Positions 23,811 through 35,080 of a stretch of DNA of 64,000 nt are shown piece after piece (within the stretch, counting starts at the first letter, position 1; each line of letters starts with the position of its first letter). The translations under genes and the position numbers were made by a program. The notes below the pieces were generated by a model, which had not been told where the DNA came from, made no database searches, and was given only the letters and a program-made list of their open reading frames with translations. The DNA is taken from NCBI GenBank assembly GCA_015956445.1, contig WIUZ02000001.1, forward strand, positions 682,001 through 746,000, in the 5' to 3' direction. This stretch comes from Thelephora terrestris (taxonomy: Eukaryota > Basidiomycota > Agaricomycetes > Thelephorales > Thelephoraceae).

Positions 23811-26800
23811 GATGGCTACAGACTCCCCCAAACCGAAGGAGTGGGACGGTGTCGTTTCGACCTTGAACGTGTTCATCGAAGCTTTCAATCTTGCGAAGGA
23901 AATCTCGAGCGTCACTCCCGCCAGGGCCGTTTTTGGCTCGGTCGCCGTGATCCTGACGACGATTAAAGTGTGTTTCTTCCTTTCTATGCGACGGCGAGCT
24001 TACCCCTCGTCCTCGTCCAGGAATCGTTCGCCAACCGGCAGGACTGTATTGAGCTCGGGCAGACCTGCGTCGAGATTTGTTGTGTCCTGGACCGAGGAAC
24101 GAAGGGGAAAGAAGCCGAACACCTCAATCAGCTTGTGCGGGATGCGATAAACCGGGCGCAAACGTGGGTTGAACCAACGGCGCACAAAGTGGATAGCTGA
24201 CAGACATATGGTGCTCCCCATCTCAGAACTGTGGCGGAGATCGAGCGGAATGTCCAGAAACAGAGCAAGCGCAATGCAGCCTCTCGCCTCTTCCACGCGA
24301 AGAACGATAAAGACAAGATCGCGGGCTGGGTGTCGGATCTCAACAAGATCCTCCAGATTTTTCGCGTACGTTATCTCGCTCCTCCGCCCGCGTTGCTGAC
24401 CATCGATTTCCAGACTGAACTTGCAATCGATACCAATGTCACGGCTTCCGGCACTCACAAGATTGTTTCGGATACCCACGATGTCGTTTCGGACACCCAC
24501 AACGTCGTTTCAGAAACTCACAATTTCGTATCCGACATCCATCGTGCCATAGTCAAACCTCAAGGAGTGTCAGATGGTCAGGATCCGCCGGTAAGCAACC
24601 GTCATGTTCTGTTGGTCACTAGCTAATATACCCTCAACACTACTTAGGCTCACCCTAGGTTCGTAAATCCAATCTCACCACCAGTACACTAGATGTCTTA
24701 CGTCTGCATCCAGTGTAAGCGGAGAATCCCCCCCACAACCTCCGAGGGCGTGTTTTGGGCGCGATGAACTAGTCGAAGAAGTCGTCGGTCTTGCCGAAAG
24801 CCTGGAACCGTTCGCGCTCATAGGTGCCGGAGGGATTGGCAAGACGTCCATCGCGTTGAAGGTCCTCCATCACGATCGGATCAAGAAACGGTTTGGCGAT
24901 AACCGTCGATTCATTCGCTGCGACAAGTTCCCGGCGTCTCTCCCCCACTTTCTCAATCGCCTCTCGAAGGTCATCGGCGCAGGGATCGAAAATCCTGAGG
25001 ATCTAACTTCCCTGCAATCATTCCTGTCATCAAAGGACATGATACTGGTCCTCGACAATGCCGAGTCTATCCTTGACCCGCAGGGAACGGATGCACGGGA
25101 AATATACGAAACGGTACAGGAGTTGAGTCGGTTCAACAACATCTGCCTTGGGATCACCTCCCGCATTACCACCGTCCCCCCACACTTCAAGCGTCCGACC
25201 ATCTCCACGTTATCAACAGAGGCGGCGTGCGACATCTTCTACACCATCTACGAAAACGGTGGACGGTCTGAGGTGATTAGCGACCTCATCAAACAGCTAG
25301 ACTTCCACGCGCTTTCGATTACGCTGCTCGCAACCACGGCGTCTCACAACGTGTGGGATTACACCCGGTTGGCCGAGGAGTGGAACGCACAACGGGCACA
25401 GGTGCTCCAGACGGATTACAACGAGAGTCTTGCAGCGACCATCGAACTTTCGCTTGCTTCGCCAACGTTCCGCAAGCTCGGCCCCCACGCGCGTGACCTC
25501 CTCGAAGTCATCGCTTTCCTCCCGCAAGGAATCGACGAGAAAAACCTGGATTGGCTGTTTTCCACTATCCCTAATAGGAAGAACATATTCAACAAATTTT
25601 GTGTTCTTTCTTTAACGTCCCGAAGCAACAACTTCATCACCATGTTAGCGCCGATCAGGGACCATCTTCGTCCCCAAGACCCATCACTATCCCCACTTCT
25701 CTGCGTGACCAAGGATCACTACTTCACCCGGTTGTCAGTCTTTGTTAGTCCCGGGGAGCCTGGTTTTGAAGAAGCACGATGGATTGTTTTCGAGGACGTG
25801 AATTCCGAGCACCTGCTTGATGTCTTCACATCCATCGACACCAACTCGGACGTCGTTTGGGATGCCTTTGTCGGCTTTATGAGGCATCTGTATTGGCACA
25901 AACGCCGGTATACTGTGCTTGGGCCAAGAGTTGAAGGGCTTGCGGATGACCATCACTCCAAACCAACATGCTTGATTTGGCTCGCGCGATTGTCATACAT
26001 ACTTGGGAATTATTCAGAACAAAAGCGGCTTCTTTCTCAGGCCTTGAAGCTCGTGAGGGAGCGGGAGGATGACCCTCAGGTTGCTGAAACATTGTTCAAC
26101 CTGTCTGATGCAAATCAGGCACTAGGCCTCCACGACGAAGGAATACAACAAACAAAGGAAGCATTGGGGATCTTCGAACGTTTCGGTTACACAATGAAGC
26201 AAGCGGGTTGTTGGAATGACCTTGCCTGGTTGTTCTGTTTGGAGGGACGACTCGACGAGGCAGAAGAAGCGGGGTTGCACGCGATTGAACTCCTCCCGGA
26301 GAAAGGAGAAGAATTCGAGCTCTGCCAAACTCATCGGATTCTTGGTCGAATATATGGTGCCAAGAGGGAGAAGGAGAAGGCGATTGACCATTTCGAGAAA
26401 GCTCTTCGACTCGCGTCTGCTTTCGGATGGCCCGATCAACTATTTTGGAATCATTACTCCCTCGCAGGTCTCTTCACACATCAAGACGAGTTTGACGAAG
26501 CACATTCTCACATCGATCAAGCCAAGTCGCACGCAGCTGACGACCCAATCAACCTCGGTTGCGCGATGGAGTGGAAGGCTGAGATCTTCTATCAACAGCG
26601 CCATCTTGAAGATGCGCTCTCTGAAGCTTTGGGTGCCCTTGGGATCTACGAGAAGCTTGGGGCATCAACGGACATAGTGGATTGCAAAAGAATTCTCAAG
26701 AAGATAGAACAAGCAATTGCAGGTGAGTTTCAGAAATTTGTGCTGTTTCTTATTCCAGCTAAACCCCTTCCCAGAGCGCGATGCACCATCCAGCGGTCCA

Positions 26801-26824
26801 ACGACTACCTCTCCTGGTCACTGA
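23811..26824 (+). CDS. NLR-like STAND protein, MLKL-type N-domain + NB-ARC + TPR (copy A)
   Basis: A fungal NOD-like receptor architecture of the kind linked to self/non-self recognition and cell death; its role here is inferred. Exons 1-4 encode a four-helix domain like MLKL/RPW8-type N-domains: EWDGVVSTLNVFIEAFNLAKEIS, FGSVAVILTTIK, ELGQTCVEICCVLDRG, TVAEIERNVQ, IAGWVSDLNKILQIF. A linker with four VSDTH-type heptads follows. An 11-nt microexon (24648-24658) restores phase into the NB-ARC domain: P-loop GAGGIGKTSIA, Walker B ILVLDNAESIL, sensor GITSRITTVPPHF. The C-terminal 400 residues are TPR-like helical repeats (NDLAWLFCLEGRLDEAEEAGLHAIELL and similar). A last small exon gives ERDAPSSGP and stop. 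All junctions keep phase, so the gene looks intact. Confidence 0.85.
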
Positions 26825-27208
26825 CCACATACCCATGCAGATCTCCCATCCCCGAAGACAATATTCTCTGTCCTGATTTCTGCCTCTCACTCTCCCTAAT
26901 GCAATTGTCGATTGTACGGCCGACCCCCCGCATACATTCCCCCCTGCTTTGTCGTTTCATAGCTTGCCTTCTGTAATGGCCAAATCCATGTCTTCCTCTT
27001 GTACTTCATTTGCATTCTTGCGTTCACTGTGTACTGCCCGTAATTTTCGAGGATCTGGCTCTTTTTACATAATTATCGACGGCCGATTTCTGTTTCGTGA
27101 GTCCAACCTTTGTGGACCCTCGTATCAAGATTTGACAAAGACTTTGGTCAACGTACGGAAACAACGCGTCTCTCTCGGATTCACCGCCCCGCATCTTTTA
27201 ATCAACCA
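26825..27208. other. NLR 3' flank duplicated with the NLR
   Basis: The 384 bp downstream of NLR copy A are recognisably similar to the flank of copy B (33904-34328), with shared CTTCTGTAA-GGCCAAATCC and TCTGGCTTTTT blocks. It probably contains the NLR 3' UTR and the former LIN1 upstream region. Confidence 0.6.
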
Positions 27209-28362
27209 ATGGCACCTCGACCATCTGCTAAGCGACCTGCCTCCAAGTCGTTCACTTCAACTTTCAACAAAACACGATTTCTCGACCCCGAAGAAGATCC
27301 CACAAATCTCTCAGGACAGGTCGAATCTAATCTCGAGGATGGCCCTCGGACCGGTTGCTAAGGACGCATCTGTACAGAAGGCTACAGATCCGATCCAAGC
27401 GACGACGGTGAAGGGATGGTGAACATCCAAAAGCTAGCGAATGATCCTTAAGGTGACGATGAATTGTTGTCGCTTCTGCTGCCACCGAGGAGAATGAAAC
27501 CCGCGGAAAACGTCAAGAAGGAATGACATCAAGTTTTTTAGACTTGGAGATATTGAGGGCCATGAGTTCAAGTTCGGCTTGGGCAATGGATCCGAATCTT
27601 TGGGATCCGACGAGCCGGAAGGCGAAGACGACGTCGAAAGGCGGAAGGAAGCCGGTATATAAATGGGTTACGAATCGTCTTCTTTCAACGTGAGGGAGGA
27701 GATGGGGAAGGAAAGTTTTCTGCGGACAGGTCGGACTTCCATTGTCCGGAAGTTTGACCCTCACGCCGTTCACGATTGCTGGCTGGAGGATACGGACGAG
27801 AAAGAGATGAAGAAGGCGAGGAGAGTCCTCAAACAAAGAGAAGATGAAAATGGAGCAGCAGGAGGCGGAGGAGAAGGTAGGAGAGGAGTGGGAAGCTGGC
27901 CATCGAGGTACGGCTATTGACCAAGGTCAGGAGAGGCGAAACGGTGGGAGTTTTCATACGCCATGCAGACGTTCTACGTCTCACTACGTCTAAATCAAAG
28001 GTCAAGGGAAAGGCAGAAGAAAAGGCTTCCCCAGACCCCGTCCCAGACGAGACAAACCTTGCCACCCACCTCGCCTCGAGTCTCATGTCTTTGGGCGACA
28101 CCGAGTTACACTCCAAAACCTACGAACGAGTCGTTCGTTCCGATTATGCAGCCGTTGACTCTCAAATCCGGTTGGTAACCGCCATCCGCAGACGTCAAAT
28201 ACGAATACAAATGGTTTGGGCGTCGGACGGCCAGACTTTCGGGCCGTTCGACGAGGAAGAACTGAATTCTTGATTTAAGGCCGCTTACTTCGGGTCCAGG
28301 GGCGAAACCAAGCTCAGAAAGGTTGGAGGTAATGGGGAGACTGGGACAAAGTCGTATATTGA
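27209..28362 (+). pseudogene. LIN1: Decayed LIN1/CD2BP2-like (U5 snRNP 52K, GYF-domain) gene
   Basis: The relic spans the full length of the splicing-factor family. It begins MAPRPSAKRPASKSF, then GRICTEGYRSDPSDDGEG (family: TEGYDSDxSDDGEG), GDIEGHEFKFG, DEPEGEDDVERRK, GYESSSFNVREEM and the hallmark FDPHAVHDCWLEDTDEKEMKKAR. Then RRGETVGVFIRHADVL, THLASSLMSLGDTELHSKTYE and GYF-region remnants (FGPFDEEEL, KAAYFGSRGET). The pieces fall in different frames without introns at the switches, and in-frame stops interrupt it (for example TAA at 27359-27361). A functional LIN1 presumably exists elsewhere, or this locus was replaced. The N-terminal part is duplicated at 34329. Confidence 0.8.
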
Positions 28363-28455
28363 GTGTTGCTCGAGCGCTGTTGTTTGTAACACGACCAACT
28401 GTATCCGCAATCCTTCTATTGTATACCTGCAGGAAAGCGTCATCTAGTCGTTGTG

Positions 28456-30310
28456 TTACTTGCGCGCGTGCAGGATGACACGGAGGTCACCTCTTGGGTG
28501 CATGACGCCAGCACCCATCCGTTCCGACATGAACGTCGGACGCTCTGCAGACTTTGGATCAATCTCCAAAGTGTACCGCATGAGAAGGAAGATCATGAAA
28601 GCTTTGAGCTCCCTGGTTGCGAAATGCCTATTGAACGGGTTCGGTCAACCGAACTTTTGGGAACACGGAAATCGAGCAGACCTTCCCTCGCACATCGAGA
28701 CCCCTCCTCCCCAGACCATGGAATGGTTAGTGACGATCTTCCCGTTCTTGGTAGGTTTCCTCTCCGTCAGGTACCTCCTCGGATCGTACTCTGATGCGTT
28801 CTCGTGGATCTCTTCGTCCAAATGAACCGACCTCGTCATACAAACGATCTCGTCATCTGTGTCGAAGCGGTAACCGCCAAACTCTACCGGTTCCGTCACA
28901 CGACGGATGGACATGACAGAGGCTGCGTATCGAAGCGTCTCTTGGATAGTTGACGTCAAAAGTGGGAGGACGGCCGTCGAGGCGAACTCGTGGAGATGGT
29001 CCTCGATTTTTTGGCGGGTATTTTGTTGTTTCCACGATGCGACGGCCTGGTCGATCTCCTCAGTCAGGGGTTGGAGGCCGCCCTCTCGTTGGAGGTTCAG
29101 GACGATCAACCAGTACCCAGCGTTGGGTGCGTTTGCCATCAGAGCGAAGAGCATTGAAATGAAGTACGCCCCGATGGTCTCTGAGCCCTAGGATGGTGTT
29201 CAGTCAATGCCCGGAGTTCCTTGCAGGTGCAGAACGGGAACGTACATAACCGTGGCTTCGCATGACCCGCTCGGCTTCCAACACAAACTCCGAGGCGTCT
29301 TCGTGAGGGCCATCGAAATACTTCCCGAACAACCGATGTAAGGTAGCCAACCCGTGAACGTTCTTTCTCAAGAGAACCCGAGGGACGCCAGCGAGCAACA
29401 GATGGAACGTGCTATCGAAGTCGTGGAACGGTTTGTAAGACTCCGCGACTGGGCACGAACGGCCAAAGAAAGCGTAGGCGGAGGCTTGATAAAGCACGGG
29501 CAGGACGAAGTCGAGCAAGGTGGTGCTGGCTCCTTCGAGCCTGGAGCCTTCCGTCTCCAGTAGTTCCCAAACGGCAGTCGTGTAGGCTTCGACGATAGGC
29601 ACAACGCCTGTGGATGAGAGGTACTTGTGTTGAGAGGGGTAAAGGATTTTGGAAGTGATGTCCGACTTCATGAGGCTGGAGCCAATTAATCGCGTCAAGG
29701 AGTCGAAGTTAATCGGGTGGAGTGGTTACGCTTCGAAACTGAGTACTGACCTCGCAGGAATGTCGAAGCAGTCAATGCTCATGACGATTCGAATGTGATC
29801 GAAGTCATATTTCTGGTTAACGCAGGCGGCGTGTCATGGAATGAGTTCGAGGGAAGAACAGGCTCATTTTTGGAGGACGGACCTGTGCATTCCGATAAAT
29901 CTCGCTGATCAACTGCGCAAAGTAAAATCACAAGGTTCGGGTTAACGCCGACGAACAGCCTTCGAGGACACGAACGCACCGAAGGAGACACGACGTACGT
30001 GACGACTCTCCCAAACGCCTTCATGGCGAACACGTCTCCGTACTTCCTCCTTGGGGCGGATCAGTCCCGCAGTCACACACAAATAGATACAGTAGTTGGC
30101 AACTTACTGTGCGCGAACGAAAAACGCGTCTGGGTCTCCACCGATCTCCAGCGCGGATCCCACCCATGGGATGAGGTGCGAGACCATCGGAGCCCTCCGC
30201 TCCGCCGCACGTTTTCGCTTCCCGTACAAAGTCTGAGCGACAGTTGCGAGTAGAACCAACCCAGCGGCGAGAAACTTTGGATTAGACCATAGAGCTTCAA
30301 GTTGGATCAT
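28456..30310 (-). CDS. Cytochrome P450 (copy 2, apparently intact)
   Basis: Membrane-anchored microsomal P450, loosely CYP7/CYP8-like; substrate unknown. It starts MIQLEALWSNPKFLAAG with a TM anchor, then a Pro-rich hinge (RRAPMVSHLIPWVGSALEIG). Then FFVRAQKYGDVFAMKAFGR, SPSLISEIYRNAQ and KYDFDHIR. Then FHDFDSTFHLLLAGVPRVLL, the ETLR of the ExxR motif, FGGYRFDTDDEIVCMTRSVHLD, and heme loop WGGGVSMCEGR, which continues across an intron as HFATRELKAFMIFLL and ends RVILHARK. The stop in the genomic reading after FDIPAR (about 29745) falls inside an in-phase intron. Seven to eight exons. Closest relative in the window: 47326-49198. Confidence 0.83.
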
Positions 30311-30559
30311 GACCGTTCACGAAGTTGACTGGGCGTTGTTAGCACGGTGCGGCGGAGAGGTCTAGTTTTATGGTTCACGAGAAACAGCTCGCTTGTGATT
30401 GACGCACTCAATTGAAAATTGCACCACCTCGTTGACGGGCGAGTGCTGGGCGAGTGGGATAATAGGAAATGGAAAGTCGACCCACCAGAGGGCGGCCCGT
30501 GGCACAGGATAAATGACTGGCGGCGCCCATGGTACACGTCGTGCAACGTGCGGATCACC

Positions 30560-30720
30560 GTGGAGGCAAGTTCCGGGTACGTGGGAAACGGGACCCGAAT
30601 CCGGCGAAAAGGAGGAAAACCGAAGGAACCGAAAGCGAGGGGAACAAGTGGCCGACGTGCTGGAAAACGAACGAATCCAGCTTCTACCCTCAGAAAGTCG
30701 TGGTGCGACATGCAGAGGGA
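30560..30720 (-). pseudogene. Truncated copy of the RAD54 3' end (fragment 1)
   Basis: Reverse-strand sequence corresponding to the last codons and 3' flank of RAD54. Functional gene: [23 protein letters not shown]-stop. Fragment: HDFLRVEAG then FVRFPARRPL in shifted frames, followed by the shared non-coding TTCGGTTCCTT block. A short deletion and several substitutions are visible. It sits directly behind the P450 promoter region, as does the second fragment at 34935-35080. Confidence 0.75.
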
Positions 30721-30953
30721 TGGCGCTCACGCCTCATAGTACCCGATGTACGCCGGCCACACCCTGGACTCTTATGGTTCTCTGGGAAAAGATTGGTGGT
30801 CACTTGGACTCACTTGGTGTCCAATTCGGACTTGATGATTCCCATCTGAGGCTTGAGGGCTCTGCTTGCGCGAAGTACTTATAAGGGCTAGGGTTCTTCC
30901 TCGCAGCCTCCTCGTTCCCTACCGCTTTTTCGCAACCACCTCCAGCTTCGACG
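30721..30953. promoter_or_regulatory. NLR copy B upstream region
   Basis: Only about 66 bp directly before the ATG (30887-30953) match the upstream of NLR copy A; the rest is unrelated. If copy B is expressed, either the promoter is contained in these bases or it was acquired at the junction. Confidence 0.45.
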
Positions 30954-33903
30954 ATGGCCACAAACTCCCAACAACCGACAGAGTGGGACGGTGTTGCTTC
31001 GACCTTGAACGTCTTCATCGAAGCTTTCAATCGTGCAAAGGAGATCTCTGAAATCAAACCCGCCAGGGCTATTTTTGGCTCGGTCGCCGTCATCCTTGCG
31101 ACGATTGAAGTACGTTTCTTATTATTATATGTGACGGCGAGCTTACGGCTCGCCTTCGTCCAGGAATCCTTCCACAAACAGCAGAACTACATCAAACTCG
31201 GGCAGCACTGCGTCGATATCTGTAGAGTCCTTGACCGGGGAACAAGGGGGAAGAGAATGGAGCGCCTCAGTCAGTCTGTACGCGAGGCAATGGATCAGTT
31301 GATGACGTGGGTCGAACGAGTGGCGTACGGTTTGTATAGCTGACTGATGGATGCCCCCTATCGCAGGACTGTGGCGGAGATCGAGAGGAAGGTCAAGGAA
31401 CAGCGCGAGCGCAGTCTAGCCTCTCGCATCTTCCACGCGAGGCGCGATAGAGGCAAGATCGCGGCCTGGACGTCGGATCTCAAGCGGATCCTCAAGATCT
31501 TTGATGTACGTTTTCTCGCTTCTTTGCTTGCGTCGCTGACCATCGATTTCCAGACTGAACTTGCAATCGATACCAATGTCGCAGTTTCCAACACCCAAGA
31601 TATGGTACTCGGCATCCATCGTGCTGTGGTCAAACCCCAAGGAGCGTCCGATGGCGGGAATTCACCGGTAAGCAACTGTCATGTTCCGTTCGTCACTAGC
31701 TAATATACCCTCGACATTGCCTAGACTCACACAAGGTTCGTAATTCCAATTTCGCTATCAGTATACCCGATGTCTTATGTTTACATCTAGTGTACGCGGA
31801 GAATTTCCTCCGCAACCTCCGAGGGCGTGTTTTGGACGCGATGAACTAATTGAGAAAGTCGTCGATCTCGCCGAAAACTTTGAACCGGTCGCGCTCATAG
31901 GTGCCGGAGGGATTGGCAAGACGTCCATTGCGTTGAAGGTCCTCCATCACGATCGGATCAAGAAACGGTTTGGTGAAAACCGCCGATTCATTCGCTGCGA
32001 CAAGTTTCCAGCATCGTCTCTCCCCCAATTTCTCAATCGACTCTCAAAGGTCATCGGCGCAGGGATCGAAAACCCTGAGGATTTGACTCCCCTACGGCCA
32101 TTTCTGTCTTCGAAGAAGATGCTCCTCTTCCTCGACAATGCCGAGTCCGTCCTTGACCCGCAGGGAATGGACGCGCGGGAAATATACGAAACGGTGCAGG
32201 AGCTGAGTCGGTTCAGCAACATCTGTCTTGGCATCACCTCCCGCATCACCACTGTTCCCCCACACTTTAAACGTCCAATCATCCCCACGTTATCCCCAGA
32301 GGCGGCATGCGACATCTTCTACAGCATCCACAACAACGGTGGACGATCCGAGGTGATTAGTGACCTCACCAGACAGCTAGATTTCCATGCGCTCTCGATC
32401 ACGCTCCTCGCAACCACCGCATCTCACAACTTGTGGGATTACACCCGATTGGCCAAGGAATGGAACGTACAGCGAGCGCGGGTACTCCAGACAGACCACA
32501 ACGAGAGCCTGGCGGCGACTATCGAACTTTCGCTTGCTTCGCGAACGTTCCGCAACCTCGGCCCCCACGCGCGTGACCTCCTCGAAGTCATCGCTTTCCT
32601 CCCGCAAGGAATCGACGAGAAAAACCTGGACTGGCTGTTTCCCACCATCATCAATAGGGAGAACATATTCGACAAATTCTGTGTCCTTTCGTTGACATCC
32701 CGTAGCAACAACTTCATCACCATGTTGGCACCAATTAGAGACCATCTTCGTCCTCAAAACCCATCGCTATCCCCACTCCTTTGTGCGACCAAGGATCAGT
32801 ACTTCAGCCGGCTGTCGGTCAATGTCGATCCTCAAGAACCTGGGTTCGAAGAAGCACGATGGATTGTTTCAGAGGACGTGAACGCTGAGCACCTGCTCGA
32901 AGTTTTCACATCCATCGAAACAAACTCGGATGTTGTTTGGGGTGCCTGCATTGGCTTTATCAGGCATCTGTATTGTCACAAACGCCGGCATACCGTGCTT
33001 GGGCCAAGAGTCGAAGGGCTAGCGGATGACCATCCCTCCAAACCGGGATGTTTGATTGAGCTCTCGCGATTATCCTCCGTACTTGGGAATCCCTTGGATC
33101 AAAAGCGACTTCTTTCCGAGGCCTTGAAGCTCGTGGGGGAGCGGAAGGATGACTCTCAGGTTGCCCGCACATTGTGCCTCCTGTCTAAAGCAAACCGGGC
33201 ACTAGGCCTCCACGACGAAGGAGTAGAACAAACGAAGGAAGCATTGGCGATTTACGAACGGCTCGGCGACACGATCAACCAAGCGGATTGTTGGAAGACC
33301 CTTGCCTGGTTGTTCCATATGGGGGAACGACTCGACGACGCAGAAGCAGCGGGACTACGCGCGATTGAACTCTCTCGCGAGAAAGGCCGAGAATTTCTTC
33401 TCTGTCAATCCCATCGAAGTCTCGGCAATATCTATGGTGCCAAGAAGGAGAAAGAGAAGGCGGTTCATCATTTGGAGCAAGCCCTCGAGATTGCGTCTAT
33501 TTTTGAATGGCGGGGTGAACTATTTGGGAATAATTACGCCCTCGCAGCTCTCCTCACACGTCAAGACGAGTTCGACAAGGCACATTCTCACATCGATCAA
33601 GCCAAGGCGCACGCAGCTGACGACCCACTCCACCTCGGTCGCGCGACGAGGTTCAAGGCTCATATTTTGTATCGACAGCGCCAGCTTGAAGATGCACTCT
33701 CTGAAGCTTTGGGTGCCCTCGAGATCTTCAAGAAGCTTGGGGCCTCAATGGACACAACGCGCTGCAATGATCTTATCAAGCAGATAGAACAAGCAATTGC
33801 AGGTGAGCTCAGAATTGTATGCTGTCTCTCATTCTGGTTAACCTCTCTCTCAGTGCGCGATGCACCATCTGGCAGTCTAACAACTCCCTCTCCAGGTCAC
33901 TGA
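30954..33903 (+). CDS. NLR-like STAND protein, MLKL-type N-domain + NB-ARC + TPR (copy B)
   Basis: Tandem paralogue of the gene at 23811. Same exon plan: N-terminal four-helix domain (EWDGVASTLNVFIEAFNRAKEIS, FGSVAVILATIE, LGQHCVDICRVLDRG, TVAEIERKVKEQ), a short linker with a single VSNTQ heptad, and an 11-nt microexon (31725-31735). Then NB-ARC with CFGRDELIEKVV, GAGGIGKTSIA, LLFLDNAESVL and GITSRITTVPPHF. TPR-like repeats (KTLAWLFHMGERLDDAEAAGLRAIEL and others) and a final small exon, VRDAPSGSLTTPSPGH, complete it. Relative to copy A it lacks three linker heptads and has one extra Ser in FPASSLPQF. All splice phases are kept. Substitutions concentrate in the TPR part. Confidence 0.85.
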
Positions 33904-34328
33904 CCACATATCCCGTCGGATTTCCCATCCCTGTACATGATATCCTCTATCCCCGTTTTCGCCTTTCATTTCCCCCAATGGGATTCTCGATTGTACGACC
34001 AACCATTTGCATATATTTCCCTCTGTTTTGTCGTTTCGTAGCTCCCTGTTAATCCGCCTTCTGTAACGGCCAAATCCTTGCCTTCTCCGTTGTATTCCGT
34101 CTGCTTTTTGCGGTTGTTGTGGACTTTGATTCCTGAGGATATGATCTCTGGCTTTTTGACATGATTATCGATGATTAATTTTTATTTCGTGAAACCAGCT
34201 TTTGTGGATCCTCCCGCCTTCCATATTAAGATTCGACAACGCCTTTGGTAAACATGAACAAACAACTCTTGGCTTGATCGATCATCGACTCGGATCATCT
34301 CCCGCATCCCTTAACAGTTAACTGAACG

Positions 34329-34485
34329 ATGGCACCTCGACCATCTGCTAAGCAACCTGCCTCCGAAGCGTTCGCTTCGATTTCTAAAAAAACGCCTTTT
34401 CCCGATCCCGAAGAAGATCCCATAAAGTTTTCCAAACAGGTCAAATCTAATCTCGAGAATGACCCTCGTACCCATCGCAAGGGGC
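34329..34485 (+). pseudogene. N-terminal scrap of the LIN1-like gene
   Basis: Reads MAPRPSAKQPASEAFASISKKT then PDPEEDP, SKQVKSNLEND and PRTHRKGHVKD. It matches the first exon of the relic at 27209 but then runs straight into P450-derived DNA. The rest of LIN1 and the P450 3' two-thirds are absent, so an internal deletion of about 2.6 kb separates this unit from its sister. Confidence 0.8.
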
Positions 34486-34509
34486 ACGTCAAAGATACGG
34501 ACACACCGG

Positions 34510-34860
34510 TGGAAACACAACGTACGCGACAACTCTCCCAAACTCCTTCGTGGCAATCACGCTCCATATTTTCTCCTTGTGGCGGATCAGTCCCACGGCC
34601 GCACACACACATAGATGGCAACCTACTGTGCGCGAACGAAAAATGCATCTGGGTCTCCTCCGATTCCCAGCACAGACCCCACTCACGAATGGGTTTCGAG
34701 ACCATCAGAGCCCTCCGCTCCGACGCACGTTTTCGCTCCTCTAGCGGCATGGCCGCTCCCGAAGTTGACAACTGGGCGTTGTTAGCACGGTGCAACAGAC
34801 AGATCTCGTTTCGTACTTTACGAAAAAGCGCTCGCTTATGTCGACCCACTACCGGGTTAC
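34510..34860 (-). pseudogene. 5' fragment and promoter of the P450 gene (copy 4)
   Basis: Matches 29990-30400 of P450 copy 2: part of exon 2 (GVWESC), intron 1 with its ACACACA tract, exon 1 (RRALMVSKPIREWGL) and about 90 bp of promoter with GAAGTTGAC-TGGGCGTTGTTAGCACGGTGC. The start codon context is replaced and the rest of the gene is missing. Confidence 0.8.
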
Positions 34861-34934
34861 ACACCATGAATGGTACTCTTCCCAGGTAGACCACTGATGA
34901 TCACCGCGAAGGTGCTTACAAGCGTCGAGGCAAA

Positions 34935-35080
34935 TTGTGGGTGCGCGAGAAACGGTCACCCGAATAGAAGTCTGGTGAAAAGAAGGGAAACCGAAGATAC
35001 CGAAAGCCCAGGGGAACAAGTGGCCCACGTACTGGATCCAGTTTCTAGTCTCAAGAAGTTGTGGCAGTGGTGCCACATGC
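34935..35080 (-). pseudogene. Truncated copy of the RAD54 3' end (fragment 2)
   Basis: Similar to fragment 1 and to the functional RAD54 3' end and flank (36290-36440). It shares the CCACTTGTTCCCC and CTTTCGGT-TCTTCGGTT blocks with fragment 1, more closely than with RAD54. It is more diverged than fragment 1. Confidence 0.65.

Noticed and set aside
24856-26976. NLR copy A starting only at the KVLHHDRIKK region, as a truncated gene
   Set aside because: The frame is open upstream through the P-loop exon and joins, via the 11-nt microexon, to a complete N-terminal domain identical in plan to copy B.
29700-29760. Stop codon making P450 copy 2 a pseudogene
   Set aside because: It lies inside an in-phase intron located at the same position as in P450 copy 3.
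30307-30739. Overlapping open frames rich in Arg/Pro upstream of NLR B
   Set aside because: They are shifted-frame readings of the duplicated RAD54 3' end and P450 promoter.
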